NCBI RefSeq assembly: GCF_041296385.1
Contig: NW_027183949.1
Coordinates: 2,681,417-2,745,416 of the forward strand
Length of the DNA: 64,000 nucleotides
DNA from: Aphelocoma coerulescens
Lineage: Eukaryota; Chordata; Aves; Passeriformes; Corvidae
Direction of reading: 5' to 3'
Under the pieces are notes generated by a model. It saw only the letters and a program-made list of their open reading frames with translations, searched no databases and was not told the origin of the DNA. Position numbers and translations under genes: made by a program. Below, piece after piece: positions 49,741 to 63,348 of the stretch (positions are counted from its first letter, which is position 1; each line of letters begins with the position of its first letter).

Positions 49741-52008
49741 AGCTGCTGGGACACAGGTGTGTCCTGATGCCACCGTCTACTCCTTTGAGAAGGGGAGGAC
49801 AGAGTGCATCAGGGAGTTTGGTGTGGCTTACATGCGGCAAGGAGAAGGTGCAGCCCCAAACTGGCTTTCACTTCTAGAACCTTTTGCTATTGCGGGAGCA
49901 GCTGCTGGAGCTTTTCAACCGAGCTGCAAGAGTGAAAAGTGTGATGGCATGTCTATCTGAGAAGGAAGGTTCGGTGCCGCAGCCTGTTGTGCACAATTTA
50001 TATGCTGATAAGAGAAGGGGGTGCTTTTGCAACGTTTTCCTTCCTGACACTTCTGTCTCTGTGAGCTTTAGCTGCTTGGACTCAGGGATACCGAAGGTAT
50101 GTGAAAGTGACTGGGATGCGAGAATCATGTTGCACAGGGAACAGGGAAGGTCAGCAAATGTTTCCTGTCCTGGCACATCTCTCAGTCTGAACTGCAGCTG
50201 CAGATGCTTCACTTCCGCCAAGGACTCTGCCACCTTGAGAGAAGGATGCGCTCTATGGAGTTGAGAAAGAAAGTGCGTCTCACTAGCTTCTTTCCTCTAC
50301 TTCATAGACAGCAAAGGGGCTATGAAAGGCAGCACTGGCTTTTTGTTCTAGGACTTCTTCTTTACAAGCAGCTGCTGGATGTTTGGAAGGGGGTTTGGGA
50401 TATGCAAAAATGAGAGGCTAAGATGGTAAGAGGGTAAGATGGAAGTCATCTGGCAAAAGCAGAGCTCACAAAAGGGCCAGCTGAGAAAGCTCTTGCTGCC
50501 TACAACTTCAACTGCACCCCTCAAAGCAGCAGCACACACGCTGCTCTCGGCACTTTCCTTCTCAGCTCTACGCACCATCCTAAGCCTTGCCTCTCCCACA
50601 CTCAGGATCCAAAGACAACGGCACCAGGGACTGCTCACACACTAAAGGCACCAGGACAAAAGGCTCACCAGCTTGGCCTTTGCATTCCCGCTGACAGCTC
50701 CACAGCTTGAACCCAGAGAACTGCCTGCTGCCAACAGCCTTTCCAATCACTCTGAGCACCTCATGACAAGGAGTGTGGGGAATGAATCTCCAGCAGCCTC
50801 CTGCCCCAGGCTGTCCCCCGGGAGCAGCCCTGCTCCAGGCCGTGACTGCCACCTGCACAGCCAAAGGACCCAGAGCCGGTGTTACACACCACGGCTGTGC
50901 CTGGCACAGAGACACCAGTGGCCACACAAGTGGCCATGGCACTGTCCACACACAGTCCCTGCTGCTGCTCCCCCAGCCGCTGGCACCAACTCCCAGCCAC
51001 CCACTCCTAAAGCCACGGGGCCCACTGGGACACTGCGGGGGCTCGTGGAAGCCAGCGGCCATTGTGACACAGCGGGGCTGCACAGAGCCCACGGTGCTTT
51101 GTGACCCGTGGCTCCCAGGAGAGCCTTTGTGATGCTGGGGAACTACAAGGAAGCCTGGCTCCTCTGTGACACCACCACAGAAGCTCAGGGGAGCCCTGGA
51201 GACCGTGCTGATGCTATTGAACCTGATGCAACCCTGCCTCCTCTGTGACACCACAGAAGCTCTTGGAGCCCTGGAGACCGTGCTGATGCTATGGAACCTG
51301 ATGCAACCCTGCCTCCTCTGTGACACCACAGAACCTCTGGGAGCCCTGGAGACCGTGCTGATGCTATGGAACCTGATGCAACCCTGCCTCCACTGTGACA
51401 CCACAGAAGCTCAGGGAGCCCTGGAGACTGTGGTGATGCTATGGAACCTGATGCAACCCTGCCTCCACTGTGACACCACAGAACCTCTGGGAGCCCTGGA
51501 GACCGTGCTGATGCTATGGAACCTGATGCAACCCTGCCTCCACTGTGACACCACAGAAGCTCGGGGAGCTCTGCAGACCGTGGGGATGCTGGCGAAGCTG
51601 ACGGAACCCTGGGCACCACAGTGACGCTATGGAACCTGGTGGAACCGAGGGGCCACAGTGACACTGTGGGGCCTTTTGGAAGCAACAGGACCCTGGTGGG
51701 AAGCCACGGGATGATTAATCCTGCACGAACCTGCTCCAGGTGGGCTCCTCTCTCCCGGCTTCCACAGGTGCTGCTAGGATCCCACTCCGGCACTGGCTTG
51801 GCACGGGCTCACGGCTTCCTTTGGCAATGGCTCTGCTCCAGGATGGCATGCTGCAGAGAATGCAGGTAGATTTTGTGCTCACTCCTGGCATGCAGCTGGA
51901 CAATAAAGCCTGATCCAGCCCCCCCTCAGCATATGTCCGGCTCTGGCATTGGGGCGGGGCAACTTTGGGAGCAGCCCCAGCCCTGCTCCTGCTCCCGGCT
52001 GGGCACCC
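49741..52008 (+). repeat. Macrosatellite unit 23 (2,268 bp)
   Basis: Haplotype A-L-Q-K with T at unit position 939 and TTTTGCAACG near 50030. Counterpart of unit 18 in the second block. Confidence 0.98.
51196..51570 (+). repeat. 75 bp minisatellite, 5 copies (unit 23)
   Basis: Five copies; A, L, Q, tail K. Confidence 0.97.
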
Positions 52009-54276
52009 AGCTGCTGGGACACAGGTGTGTCCTGATGCCACCGTCTACTCCTTTGAGAAGGGGAGGACAGAGTGCATCAGGGAGTTTGGTGTGGCTTACA
52101 TGCGGCAAGGAGAAGGTGCAGCCCCAAACTGGCTTTCACTTCTAGAACCTTTTGCTATTGCGGGAGCAGCTGCTGGAGCTTTTCAACCGAGCTGCAAGAG
52201 TGAAAAGTGTGATGGCATGTCTATCTGAGAAGGAAGGTTCGGTGCCGCAGCCTGTTGTGCACAATTTATATGCTGATAAGAGAAGGGGGTGCTTTTGGAA
52301 CGTTTTCCTTCCTGACACTTCTGTCTCTGTGAGCTTTAGCTGCTTGGACTCAGGGATACCGAAGGTATGTGAAAGTGACTGGGATGCGAGAATCATGTTG
52401 CACAGGGAACAGGGAAGGTCAGCAAATGTTTCCTGTCCTGGCACATCTCTCAGTCTGAACTGCAGCTGCAGATGCTTCACTTCCGCCAAGGACTCTGCCA
52501 CCTTGAGAGAAGGATGCGCTCTATGGAGTTGAGAAAGAAAGTGCGTCTCACTAGCTTCTTTCCTCTACTTCATAGACAGCAAAGGGGCTATGAAAGGCAG
52601 CACTGGCTTTTTGTTCTAGGACTTCTTCTTTACAAGCAGCTGCTGGATGTTTGGAAGGGGGTTTGGGATATGCAAAAATGAGAGGCTAAGATGGTAAGAG
52701 GGTAAGATGGAAGTCATCTGGCAAAAGCAGAGCTCACAAAAGGGCCAGCTGAGAAAGCTCTTGCTGCCTACAACTTCAACTGCACCCCTCAAAGCAGCAG
52801 CACACACGCTGCTCTCGGCACTTTCCTTCTCAGCTCTACGCACCATCCTAAGCCTTGCCTCTCCCACACTCAGGATCCAAAGACAACGGCACCAGGGACT
52901 GCTCACACACTAAAGGCACCAGGACAAAAGGCTCACCAGCTTGGCCTTTGCATTCCCGCTGACAGCTCCACAGCTTGAACCCAGAGAACTGCCTGCTGCC
53001 AACAGCCTTTCCAATCACTCTGAGCACCTCATGACAAGGAGTGTGGGGAATGAATCTCCAGCAGCCTCCTGCCCCAGGCTGTCCCCCGGGAGCAGCCCTG
53101 CTCCAGGCCGTGACTGCCACCTGCACAGCCAAAGGACCCAGAGCCGGTGTTACACACCACGGCTGTGCCTGGCACAGAGACACCAGTGGCCACACAAGTG
53201 GCCATGGCACTGTCCACACACAGTCCCTGCTGCTGCTCCCCCAGCCGCTGGCACCAACTCCCAGCCACCCACTCCTAAAGCCACGGGGCCCACTGGGACA
53301 CTGCGGGGGCTCGTGGAAGCCAGCGGCCATTGTGACACAGCGGGGCTGCACAGAGCCCACGGTGCTTTGTGACCCGTGGCTCCCAGGAGAGCCTTTGTGA
53401 TGCTGGGGAACTACAAGGAAGCCTGGCTCCTCTGTGACACCACCACAGAAGCTCAGGGGAGCCCTGGAGACCGTGCTGATGCTATTGAACCTGATGCAAC
53501 CCTGCCTCCTCTGTGACACCACAGAACCTCTGGGAGCCCTGGAGACCGTGCTGATGCTATGGAACCTGATGCAACCCTGCCTCCTCTGTGACACCACAGA
53601 ACCTCTGGGAGCCCTGGAGACCGTGCTGATGCTATGGAACCTGATGCAACCCTGCCTCCACTGTGACACCACAGAACCTCTGGGAGCCCTGGAGACTGTG
53701 GTGATGCTATGGAACCTGATGCAACCCTGCCTCCACTGTGACACCACAGAACCTCTGGGAGCCCTGGAGACCGTGCTGATGCTATGGAACCTGATGCAAC
53801 CCTGCCTCCACTGTGACACCACAGAAGCTCGGGGAGCTCTGCAGACCGTGGGGATGCTGGCGAAGCTGACGGAACCCTGGGCACCACAGTGACGCTATGG
53901 AACCTGGTGGAACCGAGGGGCCACAGTGACACTGTGGGGCCTTTTGGAAGCAACAGGACCCTGGTGGGAAGCCACGGGATGATTAATCCTGCACGAACCT
54001 GCTCCAGGTGGGCTCCTCTCTCCCGGCTTCCACAGGTGCTGCTAGGATCCCACTCCGGCACTGGCTTGGCACGGGCTCACGGCTTCCTTTGGCAATGGCT
54101 CTGCTCCAGGATGGCATGCTGCAGAGAATGCAGGTAGATTTTGTGCTCACTCCTGGCATGCAGCTGGACAATAAAGCCTGATCCAGCCCCCCCTCAGCAT
54201 ATGTCCGGCTCTGGCATTGGGGCGGGGCAACTTTGGGAGCAGCCCCAGCCCTGCTCCTGCTCCCGGCTGGGCACCC
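52009..54276 (+). repeat. Macrosatellite unit 24 (2,268 bp)
   Basis: Haplotype P-L-P-K with T at unit position 939. Counterpart of unit 19 in the second block. Confidence 0.98.
53464..53838 (+). repeat. 75 bp minisatellite, 5 copies (unit 24)
   Basis: Five copies; P, L, P, tail K. Confidence 0.97.
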
Positions 54277-56544
54277 AGCTGCTGGGACACAGGTGTGTCC
54301 TGATGCCACCGTCTACTCCTTTGAGAAGGGGAGGACAGAGTGCATCAGGGAGTTTGGTGTGGCTTACATGCGGCAAGGAGAAGGTGCAGCCCCAAACTGG
54401 CTTTCACTTCTAGAACCTTTTGCTATTGCGGGAGCAGCTGCTGGAGCTTTTCAACCGAGCTGCAAGAGTGAAAAGTGTGATGGCATGTCTATCTGAGAAG
54501 GAAGGTTCGGTGCCGCAGCCTGTTGTGCACAATTTATATGCTGATAAGAGAAGGGGGTGCTTTTGGAACGTTTTCCTTCCTGACACTTCTGTCTCTGTGA
54601 GCTTTAGCTGCTTGGACTCAGGGATACCGAAGGTATGTGAAAGTGACTGGGATGCGAGAATCATGTTGCACAGGGAACAGGGAAGGTCAGCAAATGTTTC
54701 CTGTCCTGGCACATCTCTCAGTCTGAACTGCAGCTGCAGATGCTTCACTTCCGCCAAGGACTCTGCCACCTTGAGAGAAGGATGCGCTCTATGGAGTTGA
54801 GAAAGAAAGTGCGTCTCACTAGCTTCTTTCCTCTACTTCATAGACAGCAAAGGGGCTATGAAAGGCAGCACTGGCTTTTTGTTCTAGGACTTCTTCTTTA
54901 CAAGCAGCTGCTGGATGTTTGGAAGGGGGTTTGGGATATGCAAAAATGAGAGGCTAAGATGGTAAGAGGGTAAGATGGAAGTCATCTGGCAAAAGCAGAG
55001 CTCACAAAAGGGCCAGCTGAGAAAGCTCTTGCTGCCTACAACTTCAACTGCACCCCTCAAAGCAGCAGCACACACGCTGCTCTCGGCACTTTCCTTCTCA
55101 GCTCTACGCACCATCCTAAGCCTTGCCTCTCCCACACTCAGGATCCAAAGACAACGGCACCAGGGACTGCTCACACACTAAAGGCACCAGGACAAAAGGC
55201 TCACCAGCTTGGCCGTTGCATTCCCGCTGACAGCTCCACAGCTTGAACCCAGAGAACTGCCTGCTGCCAACAGCCTTTCCAATCACTCTGAGCACCTCAT
55301 GACAAGGAGTGTGGGGAATGAATCTCCAGCAGCCTCCTGCCCCAGGCTGTCCCCCGGGAGCAGCCCTGCTCCAGGCCGTGACTGCCACCTGCACAGCCAA
55401 AGGACCCAGAGCCGGTGTTACACACCACGGCTGTGCCTGGCACAGAGACACCAGTGGCCACACAAGTGGCCATGGCACTGTCCACACACAGTCCCTGCTG
55501 CTGCTCCCCCAGCCGCTGGCACCAACTCCCAGCCACCCACTCCTAAAGCCACGGGGCCCACTGGGACACTGCGGGGGCTCGTGGAAGCCAGCGGCCATTG
55601 TGACACAGCGGGGCTGCACAGAGCCCACGGTGCTTTGTGACCCGTGGCTCCCAGGAGAGCCTTTGTGATGCTGGGGAACTACAAGGAAGCCTGGCTCCTC
55701 TGTGACACCACCACAGAAGCTCAGGGGAGCCCTGGAGACCGTGCTGATGCTATTGAACCTGATGCAACCCTGCCTCCTCTGTGACACCACAGAACCTCTG
55801 GGAGCCCTGGAGACCGTGCTGATGCTATGGAACCTGATGCAACCCTGCCTCCTCTGTGACACCACAGAACCTCTGGGAGCCCTGGAGACCGTGCTGATGC
55901 TATGGAACCTGATGCAACCCTGCCTCCACTGTGACACCACAGAAGCTCAGGGAGCCCTGGAGACTGTGGTGATGCTATGGAACCTGATGCAACCCTGCCT
56001 CCACTGTGACACCACAGAACCTCTGGGAGCCCTGGAGACCGTGCTGATGCTATGGAACCTGATGCAACCCTGCCTCCACTGTGACACCACAGAAGCTCGG
56101 GGAGCTCTGCAGACCGTGGGGATGCTGGCGAAGCTGACGGAACCCTGGGCACCACAGTGACGCTATGGAACCTGGTGGAACCGAGGGGCCACAGTGACAC
56201 TGTGGGGCCTTTTGGAAGCAACAGGACCCTGGTGGGAAGCCACGGGATGATTAATCCTGCACGAACCTGCTCCAGGTGGGCTCCTCTCTCCCGGCTTCCA
56301 CAGGTGCTGCTAGGATCCCACTCCGGCACTGGCTTGGCACGGGCTCACGGCTTCCTTTGGCAATGGCTCTGCTCCAGGATGGCATGCTGCAGAGAATGCA
56401 GGTAGATTTTGTGCTCACTCCTGGCATGCAGCTGGACAATAAAGCCTGATCCAGCCCCCCCTCAGCATATGTCCGGCTCTGGCATTGGGGCGGGGCAACT
56501 TTGGGAGCAGCCCCAGCCCTGCTCCTGCTCCCGGCTGGGCACCC
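54277..56544 (+). repeat. Macrosatellite unit 25 (2,268 bp)
   Basis: Haplotype P-L-Q-K with G at unit position 939. Counterpart of unit 20 and last unit of the second five-unit block. Confidence 0.98.
55732..56106 (+). repeat. 75 bp minisatellite, 5 copies (unit 25)
   Basis: Five copies; P, L, Q, tail K. Confidence 0.97.
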
Positions 56545-58812
56545 AGCTGCTGGGACACAGGTGTGTCCTGATGCCACCGTCTACTCCTTTGAGAAGGGGA
56601 GGACAGAGTGCATCAGGGAGTTTGGTGTGGCTTACATGCGGCAAGGAGAAGGTGCAGCCCCAAACTGGCTTTCACTTCTAGAACCTTTTGCTATTGCGGG
56701 AGCAGCTGCTGGAGCTTTTCAACCGAGCTGCAAGAGTGAAAAGTGTGATGGCATGTCTATCTGAGAAGGAAGGTTCGGTGCCGCAGCCTGTTGTGCACAA
56801 TTTATATGCTGATAAGAGAAGGGGGTGCTTTTGCAACGTTTTCCTTCCTGACACTTCTGTCTCTGTGAGCTTTAGCTGCTTGGACTCAGGGATACCGAAG
56901 GTATGTGAAAGTGACTGGGATGCGAGAATCATGTTGCACAGGGAACAGGGAAGGTCAGCAAATGTTTCCTGTCCTGGCACATCTCTCAGTCTGAACTGCA
57001 GCTGCAGATGCTTCACTTCCGCCAAGGACTCTGCCACCTTGAGAGAAGGATGCGCTCTATGGAGTTGAGAAAGAAAGTGCGTCTCACTAGCTTCTTTCCT
57101 CTACTTCATAGACAGCAAAGGGGCTATGAAAGGCAGCACTGGCTTTTTGTTCTAGGACTTCTTCTTTACAAGCAGCTGCTGGATGTTTGGAAGGGGGTTT
57201 GGGATATGCAAAAATGAGAGGCTAAGATGGTAAGAGGGTAAGATGGAAGTCATCTGGCAAAAGCAGAGCTCACAAAAGGGCCAGCTGAGAAAGCTCTTGC
57301 TGCCTACAACTTCAACTGCACCCCTCAAAGCAGCAGCACACACGCTGCTCTCGGCACTTTCCTTCTCAGCTCTACGCACCATCCTAAGCCTTGCCTCTCC
57401 CACACTCAGGATCCAAAGACAACGGCACCAGGGACTGCTCACACACTAAAGGCACCAGGACAAAAGGCTCACCAGCTTGGCCGTTGCATTCCCGCTGACA
57501 GCTCCACAGCTTGAACCCAGAGAACTGCCTGCTGCCAACAGCCTTTCCAATCACTCTGAGCACCTCATGACAAGGAGTGTGGGGAATGAATCTCCAGCAG
57601 CCTCCTGCCCCAGGCTGTCCCCCGGGAGCAGCCCTGCTCCAGGCCGTGACTGCCACCTGCACAGCCAAAGGACCCAGAGCCGGTGTTACACACCACGGCT
57701 GTGCCTGGCACAGAGACACCAGTGGCCACACAAGTGGCCATGGCACTGTCCACACACAGTCCCTGCTGCTGCTCCCCCAGCCGCTGGCACCAACTCCCAG
57801 CCACCCACTCCTAAAGCCACGGGGCCCACTGGGACACTGCGGGGGCTCGTGGAAGCCAGCGGCCATTGTGACACAGCGGGGCTGCACAGAGCCCACGGTG
57901 CTTTGTGACCCGTGGCTCCCAGGAGAGCCTTTGTGATGCTGGGGAACTACAAGGAAGCCTGGCTCCTCTGTGACACCACCACAGAAGCTCAGGGGAGCCC
58001 TGGAGACCGTGCTGATGCTATTGAACCTGATGCAACCCTGCCTCCTCTGTGACACCACAGAAGCTCTTGGAGCCCTGGAGACCGTGCTGATGCTATGGAA
58101 CCTGATGCAACCCTGCCTCCTCTGTGACACCACAGAACCTCTGGGAGCCCTGGAGACCGTGCTGATGCTATGGAACCTGATGCAACCCTGCCTCCACTGT
58201 GACACCACAGAAGCTCAGGGAGCCCTGGAGACTGTGGTGATGCTATGGAACCTGATGCAACCCTGCCTCCACTGTGACACCACAGAACCTCTGGGAGCCC
58301 TGGAGACCGTGCTGATGCTATGGAACCTGATGCAACCCTGCCTCCACTGTGACACCACAGAAGCTCGGGGAGCTCTGCAGACCGTGGGGATGCTGGCGAA
58401 GCTGACGGAACCCTGGGCACCACAGTGACGCTATGGAACCTGGTGGAACCGAGGGGCCACAGTGACACTGTGGGGCCTTTTGGAAGCAACAGGACCCTGG
58501 TGGGAAGCCACGGGATGATTAATCCTGCACGAACCTGCTCCAGGTGGGCTCCTCTCTCCCGGCTTCCACAGGTGCTGCTAGGATCCCACTCCGGCACTGG
58601 CTTGGCACGGGCTCACGGCTTCCTTTGGCAATGGCTCTGCTCCAGGATGGCATGCTGCAGAGAATGCAGGTAGATTTTGTGCTCACTCCTGGCATGCAGC
58701 TGGACAATAAAGCCTGATCCAGCCCCCCCTCAGCATATGTCCGGCTCTGGCATTGGGGCGGGGCAACTTTGGGAGCAGCCCCAGCCCTGCTCCTGCTCCC
58801 GGCTGGGCACCC
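56545..58812 (+). repeat. Macrosatellite unit 26 (2,268 bp, mosaic)
   Basis: Haplotype A-L-Q-K with TTTTGCAACG at 56834, as in units 18 and 23, but with G at unit position 939 where those have T. The combination looks like a mosaic produced by gene conversion or crossover between unit types. Confidence 0.98.
58000..58374 (+). repeat. 75 bp minisatellite, 5 copies (unit 26)
   Basis: Five copies; A, L, Q, tail K. Confidence 0.97.
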
Positions 58813-61080
58813 AGCTGCTGGGACACAGGTGTGTCCTGATGCCACCGTCTACTCCTTTGAGAAGGGGAGGACAGAGTGCATCAGGGAGTTTGGTGTGGCT
58901 TACATGCGGCAAGGAGAAGGTGCAGCCCCAAACTGGCTTTCACTTCTAGAACCTTTTGCTATTGCGGGAGCAGCTGCTGGAGCTTTTCAACCGAGCTGCA
59001 AGAGTGAAAAGTGTGATGGCATGTCTATCTGAGAAGGAAGGTTCGGTGCCGCAGCCTGTTGTGCACAATTTATATGCTGATAAGAGAAGGGGGTGCTTTT
59101 GGAACGTTTTCCTTCCTGACACTTCTGTCTCTGTGAGCTTTAGCTGCTTGGACTCAGGGATACCGAAGGTATGTGAAAGTGACTGGGATGCGAGAATCAT
59201 GTTGCACAGGGAACAGGGAAGGTCAGCAAATGTTTCCTGTCCTGGCACATCTCTCAGTCTGAACTGCAGCTGCAGATGCTTCACTTCCGCCAAGGACTCT
59301 GCCACCTTGAGAGAAGGATGCGCTCTATGGAGTTGAGAAAGAAAGTGCGTCTCACTAGCTTCTTTCCTCTACTTCATAGACAGCAAAGGGGCTATGAAAG
59401 GCAGCACTGGCTTTTTGTTCTAGGACTTCTTCTTTACAAGCAGCTGCTGGATGTTTGGAAGGGGGTTTGGGATATGCAAAAATGAGAGGCTAAGATGGTA
59501 AGAGGGTAAGATGGAAGTCATCTGGCAAAAGCAGAGCTCACAAAAGGGCCAGCTGAGAAAGCTCTTGCTGCCTACAACTTCAACTGCACCCCTCAAAGCA
59601 GCAGCACACACGCTGCTCTCGGCACTTTCCTTCTCAGCTCTACGCACCATCCTAAGCCTTGCCTCTCCCACACTCAGGATCCAAAGACAACGGCACCAGG
59701 GACTGCTCACACACTAAAGGCACCAGGACAAAAGGCTCACCAGCTTGGCCTTTGCATTCCCGCTGACAGCTCCACAGCTTGAACCCAGAGAACTGCCTGC
59801 TGCCAACAGCCTTTCCAATCACTCTGAGCACCTCATGACAAGGAGTGTGGGGAATGAATCTCCAGCAGCCTCCTGCCCCAGGCTGTCCCCCGGGAGCAGC
59901 CCTGCTCCAGGCCGTGACTGCCACCTGCACAGCCAAAGGACCCAGAGCCGGTGTTACACACCACGGCTGTGCCTGGCACAGAGACACCAGTGGCCACACA
60001 AGTGGCCATGGCACTGTCCACACACAGTCCCTGCTGCTGCTCCCCCAGCCGCTGGCACCAACTCCCAGCCACCCACTCCTAAAGCCACGGGGCCCACTGG
60101 GACACTGCGGGGGCTCGTGGAAGCCAGCGGCCATTGTGACACAGCGGGGCTGCACAGAGCCCACGGTGCTTTGTGACCCGTGGCTCCCAGGAGAGCCTTT
60201 GTGATGCTGGGGAACTACAAGGAAGCCTGGCTCCTCTGTGACACCACCACAGAAGCTCAGGGGAGCCCTGGAGACCGTGCTGATGCTATTGAACCTGATG
60301 CAACCCTGCCTCCTCTGTGACACCACAGAACCTCTGGGAGCCCTGGAGACCGTGCTGATGCTATGGAACCTGATGCAACCCTGCCTCCTCTGTGACACCA
60401 CAGAACCTCTGGGAGCCCTGGAGACCGTGCTGATGCTATGGAACCTGATGCAACCCTGCCTCCACTGTGACACCACAGAACCTCTGGGAGCCCTGGAGAC
60501 TGTGGTGATGCTATGGAACCTGATGCAACCCTGCCTCCACTGTGACACCACAGAACCTCTGGGAGCCCTGGAGACCGTGCTGATGCTATGGAACCTGATG
60601 CAACCCTGCCTCCACTGTGACACCACAGAAGCTCGGGGAGCTCTGCAGACCGTGGGGATGCTGGCGAAGCTGACGGAACCCTGGGCACCACAGTGACGCT
60701 ATGGAACCTGGTGGAACCGAGGGGCCACAGTGACACTGTGGGGCCTTTTGGAAGCAACAGGACCCTGGTGGGAAGCCACGGGATGATTAATCCTGCACGA
60801 ACCTGCTCCAGGTGGGCTCCTCTCTCCCGGCTTCCACAGGTGCTGCTAGGATCCCACTCCGGCACTGGCTTGGCACGGGCTCACGGCTTCCTTTGGCAAT
60901 GGCTCTGCTCCAGGATGGCATGCTGCAGAGAATGCAGGTAGATTTTGTGCTCACTCCTGGCATGCAGCTGGACAATAAAGCCTGATCCAGCCCCCCCTCA
61001 GCATATGTCCGGCTCTGGCATTGGGGCGGGGCAACTTTGGGAGCAGCCCCAGCCCTGCTCCTGCTCCCGGCTGGGCACCC
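58813..61080 (+). repeat. Macrosatellite unit 27 (2,268 bp)
   Basis: Haplotype P-L-P-K with T at unit position 939. It follows unit 26 just as units 19 and 24 follow units 18 and 23, so the order of types is partly kept beyond the second block. Confidence 0.98.
60268..60642 (+). repeat. 75 bp minisatellite, 5 copies (unit 27)
   Basis: Five copies; P, L, P, tail K. Confidence 0.97.
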
Positions 61081-63348
61081 AGCTGCTGGGACACAGGTGT
61101 GTCCTGATGCCACCGTCTACTCCTTTGAGAAGGGGAGGACAGAGTGCATCAGGGAGTTTGGTGTGGCTTACATGCGGCAAGGAGAAGGTGCAGCCCCAAA
61201 CTGGCTTTCACTTCTAGAACCTTTTGCTATTGCGGGAGCAGCTGCTGGAGCTTTTCAACCGAGCTGCAAGAGTGAAAAGTGTGATGGCATGTCTATCTGA
61301 GAAGGAAGGTTCGGTGCCGCAGCCTGTTGTGCACAATTTATATGCTGATAAGAGAAGGGGGTGCTTTTGGAACGTTTTCCTTCCTGACACTTCTGTCTCT
61401 GTGAGCTTTAGCTGCTTGGACTCAGGGATACCGAAGGTATGTGAAAGTGACTGGGATGCGAGAATCATGTTGCACAGGGAACAGGGAAGGTCAGCAAATG
61501 TTTCCTGTCCTGGCACATCTCTCAGTCTGAACTGCAGCTGCAGATGCTTCACTTCCGCCAAGGACTCTGCCACCTTGAGAGAAGGATGCGCTCTATGGAG
61601 TTGAGAAAGAAAGTGCGTCTCACTAGCTTCTTTCCTCTACTTCATAGACAGCAAAGGGGCTATGAAAGGCAGCACTGGCTTTTTGTTCTAGGACTTCTTC
61701 TTTACAAGCAGCTGCTGGATGTTTGGAAGGGGGTTTGGGATATGCAAAAATGAGAGGCTAAGATGGTAAGAGGGTAAGATGGAAGTCATCTGGCAAAAGC
61801 AGAGCTCACAAAAGGGCCAGCTGAGAAAGCTCTTGCTGCCTACAACTTCAACTGCACCCCTCAAAGCAGCAGCACACACGCTGCTCTCGGCACTTTCCTT
61901 CTCAGCTCTACGCACCATCCTAAGCCTTGCCTCTCCCACACTCAGGATCCAAAGACAACGGCACCAGGGACTGCTCACACACTAAAGGCACCAGGACAAA
62001 AGGCTCACCAGCTTGGCCTTTGCATTCCCGCTGACAGCTCCACAGCTTGAACCCAGAGAACTGCCTGCTGCCAACAGCCTTTCCAATCACTCTGAGCACC
62101 TCATGACAAGGAGTGTGGGGAATGAATCTCCAGCAGCCTCCTGCCCCAGGCTGTCCCCCGGGAGCAGCCCTGCTCCAGGCCGTGACTGCCACCTGCACAG
62201 CCAAAGGACCCAGAGCCGGTGTTACACACCACGGCTGTGCCTGGCACAGAGACACCAGTGGCCACACAAGTGGCCATGGCACTGTCCACACACAGTCCCT
62301 GCTGCTGCTCCCCCAGCCGCTGGCACCAACTCCCAGCCACCCACTCCTAAAGCCACGGGGCCCACTGGGACACTGCGGGGGCTCGTGGAAGCCAGCGGCC
62401 ATTGTGACACAGCGGGGCTGCACAGAGCCCACGGTGCTTTGTGACCCGTGGCTCCCAGGAGAGCCTTTGTGATGCTGGGGAACTACAAGGAAGCCTGGCT
62501 CCTCTGTGACACCACCACAGAAGCTCAGGGGAGCCCTGGAGACCGTGCTGATGCTATTGAACCTGATGCAACCCTGCCTCCTCTGTGACACCACAGAAGC
62601 TCTTGGAGCCCTGGAGACCGTGGTGATGCTATGGAACCTGATGCAACCCTGCCTCCTCTGTGACACCACAGAACCTCTGGGAGCCCTGGAGACCGTGCTG
62701 ATGCTATGGAACCTGATGCAACCCTGCCTCCACTGTGACACCACAGAAGCTCAGGGAGCCCTGGAGACTGTGGTGATGCTATGGAACCTGATGCAACCCT
62801 GCCTCCACTGTGACACCACAGAACCTCTGGGAGCCCTGGAGACCGTGCTGATGCTATGGAACCTGATGCAACCCTGCCTCCACTGTGACACCACAGAAGC
62901 TCGGGGAGCTCTGCAGACCGTGGGGATGCTGGCGGAGCTGACGGAACCCTGGGCACCACAGTGACGCTATGGAACCTGGTGGAACCGAGGGGCCACAGTG
63001 ACACTGTGGGGCCTTTTGGAAGCAACAGGACCCTGGTGGGAAGCCACGGGATGATTAATCCTGCACGAACCTGCTCCAGGTGGGCTCCTCTCTCCCGGCT
63101 TCCACAGGTGCTGCTAGGATCCCACTCCGGCACTGGCTTGGCACGGGCTCACGGCTTCCTTTGGCAATGGCTCTGCTCCAGGATGGCATGCTGCAGAGAA
63201 TGCAGGTAGATTTTGTGCTCACTCCTGGCATGCAGCTGGACAATAAAGCCTGATCCAGCCCCCCCTCAGCATATGTCCGGCTCTGGCATTGGGGCGGGGC
63301 AACTTTGGGAGCAGCCCCAGCCCTGCTCCTGCTCCCGGCTGGGCACCC
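61081..63348 (+). repeat. Macrosatellite unit 28 (2,268 bp)
   Basis: Haplotype A-V-Q-E with T at unit position 939. This combination with tail E is not seen in any other unit here. Confidence 0.98.
62536..62910 (+). repeat. 75 bp minisatellite, 5 copies (unit 28)
   Basis: Five copies; A, V, Q, tail E. Confidence 0.97.

Larger units (their letters stand above)
33270..56833 (+). repeat. Five-unit higher-order repeat, period 11,265 bp
   Basis: Units 16-20 and 21-25 show the same ordered series of unit types: short four-copy; A-L-P-E with G939 and CAGCTACAG; A-L-Q-K with TTTTGCAACG; P-L-P-K; P-L-Q-K with G939. Offsets between counterparts are all exactly 11,265 bp (four 2,268 units plus one 2,193 unit). 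The agreement runs from 33270 against 44535 to 45568 against 56833. It ends on the left in the minisatellite of units 15/20 and on the right at the G/C difference at 45569/56834. I compared markers and translated frames, not every base. Confidence 0.88.
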
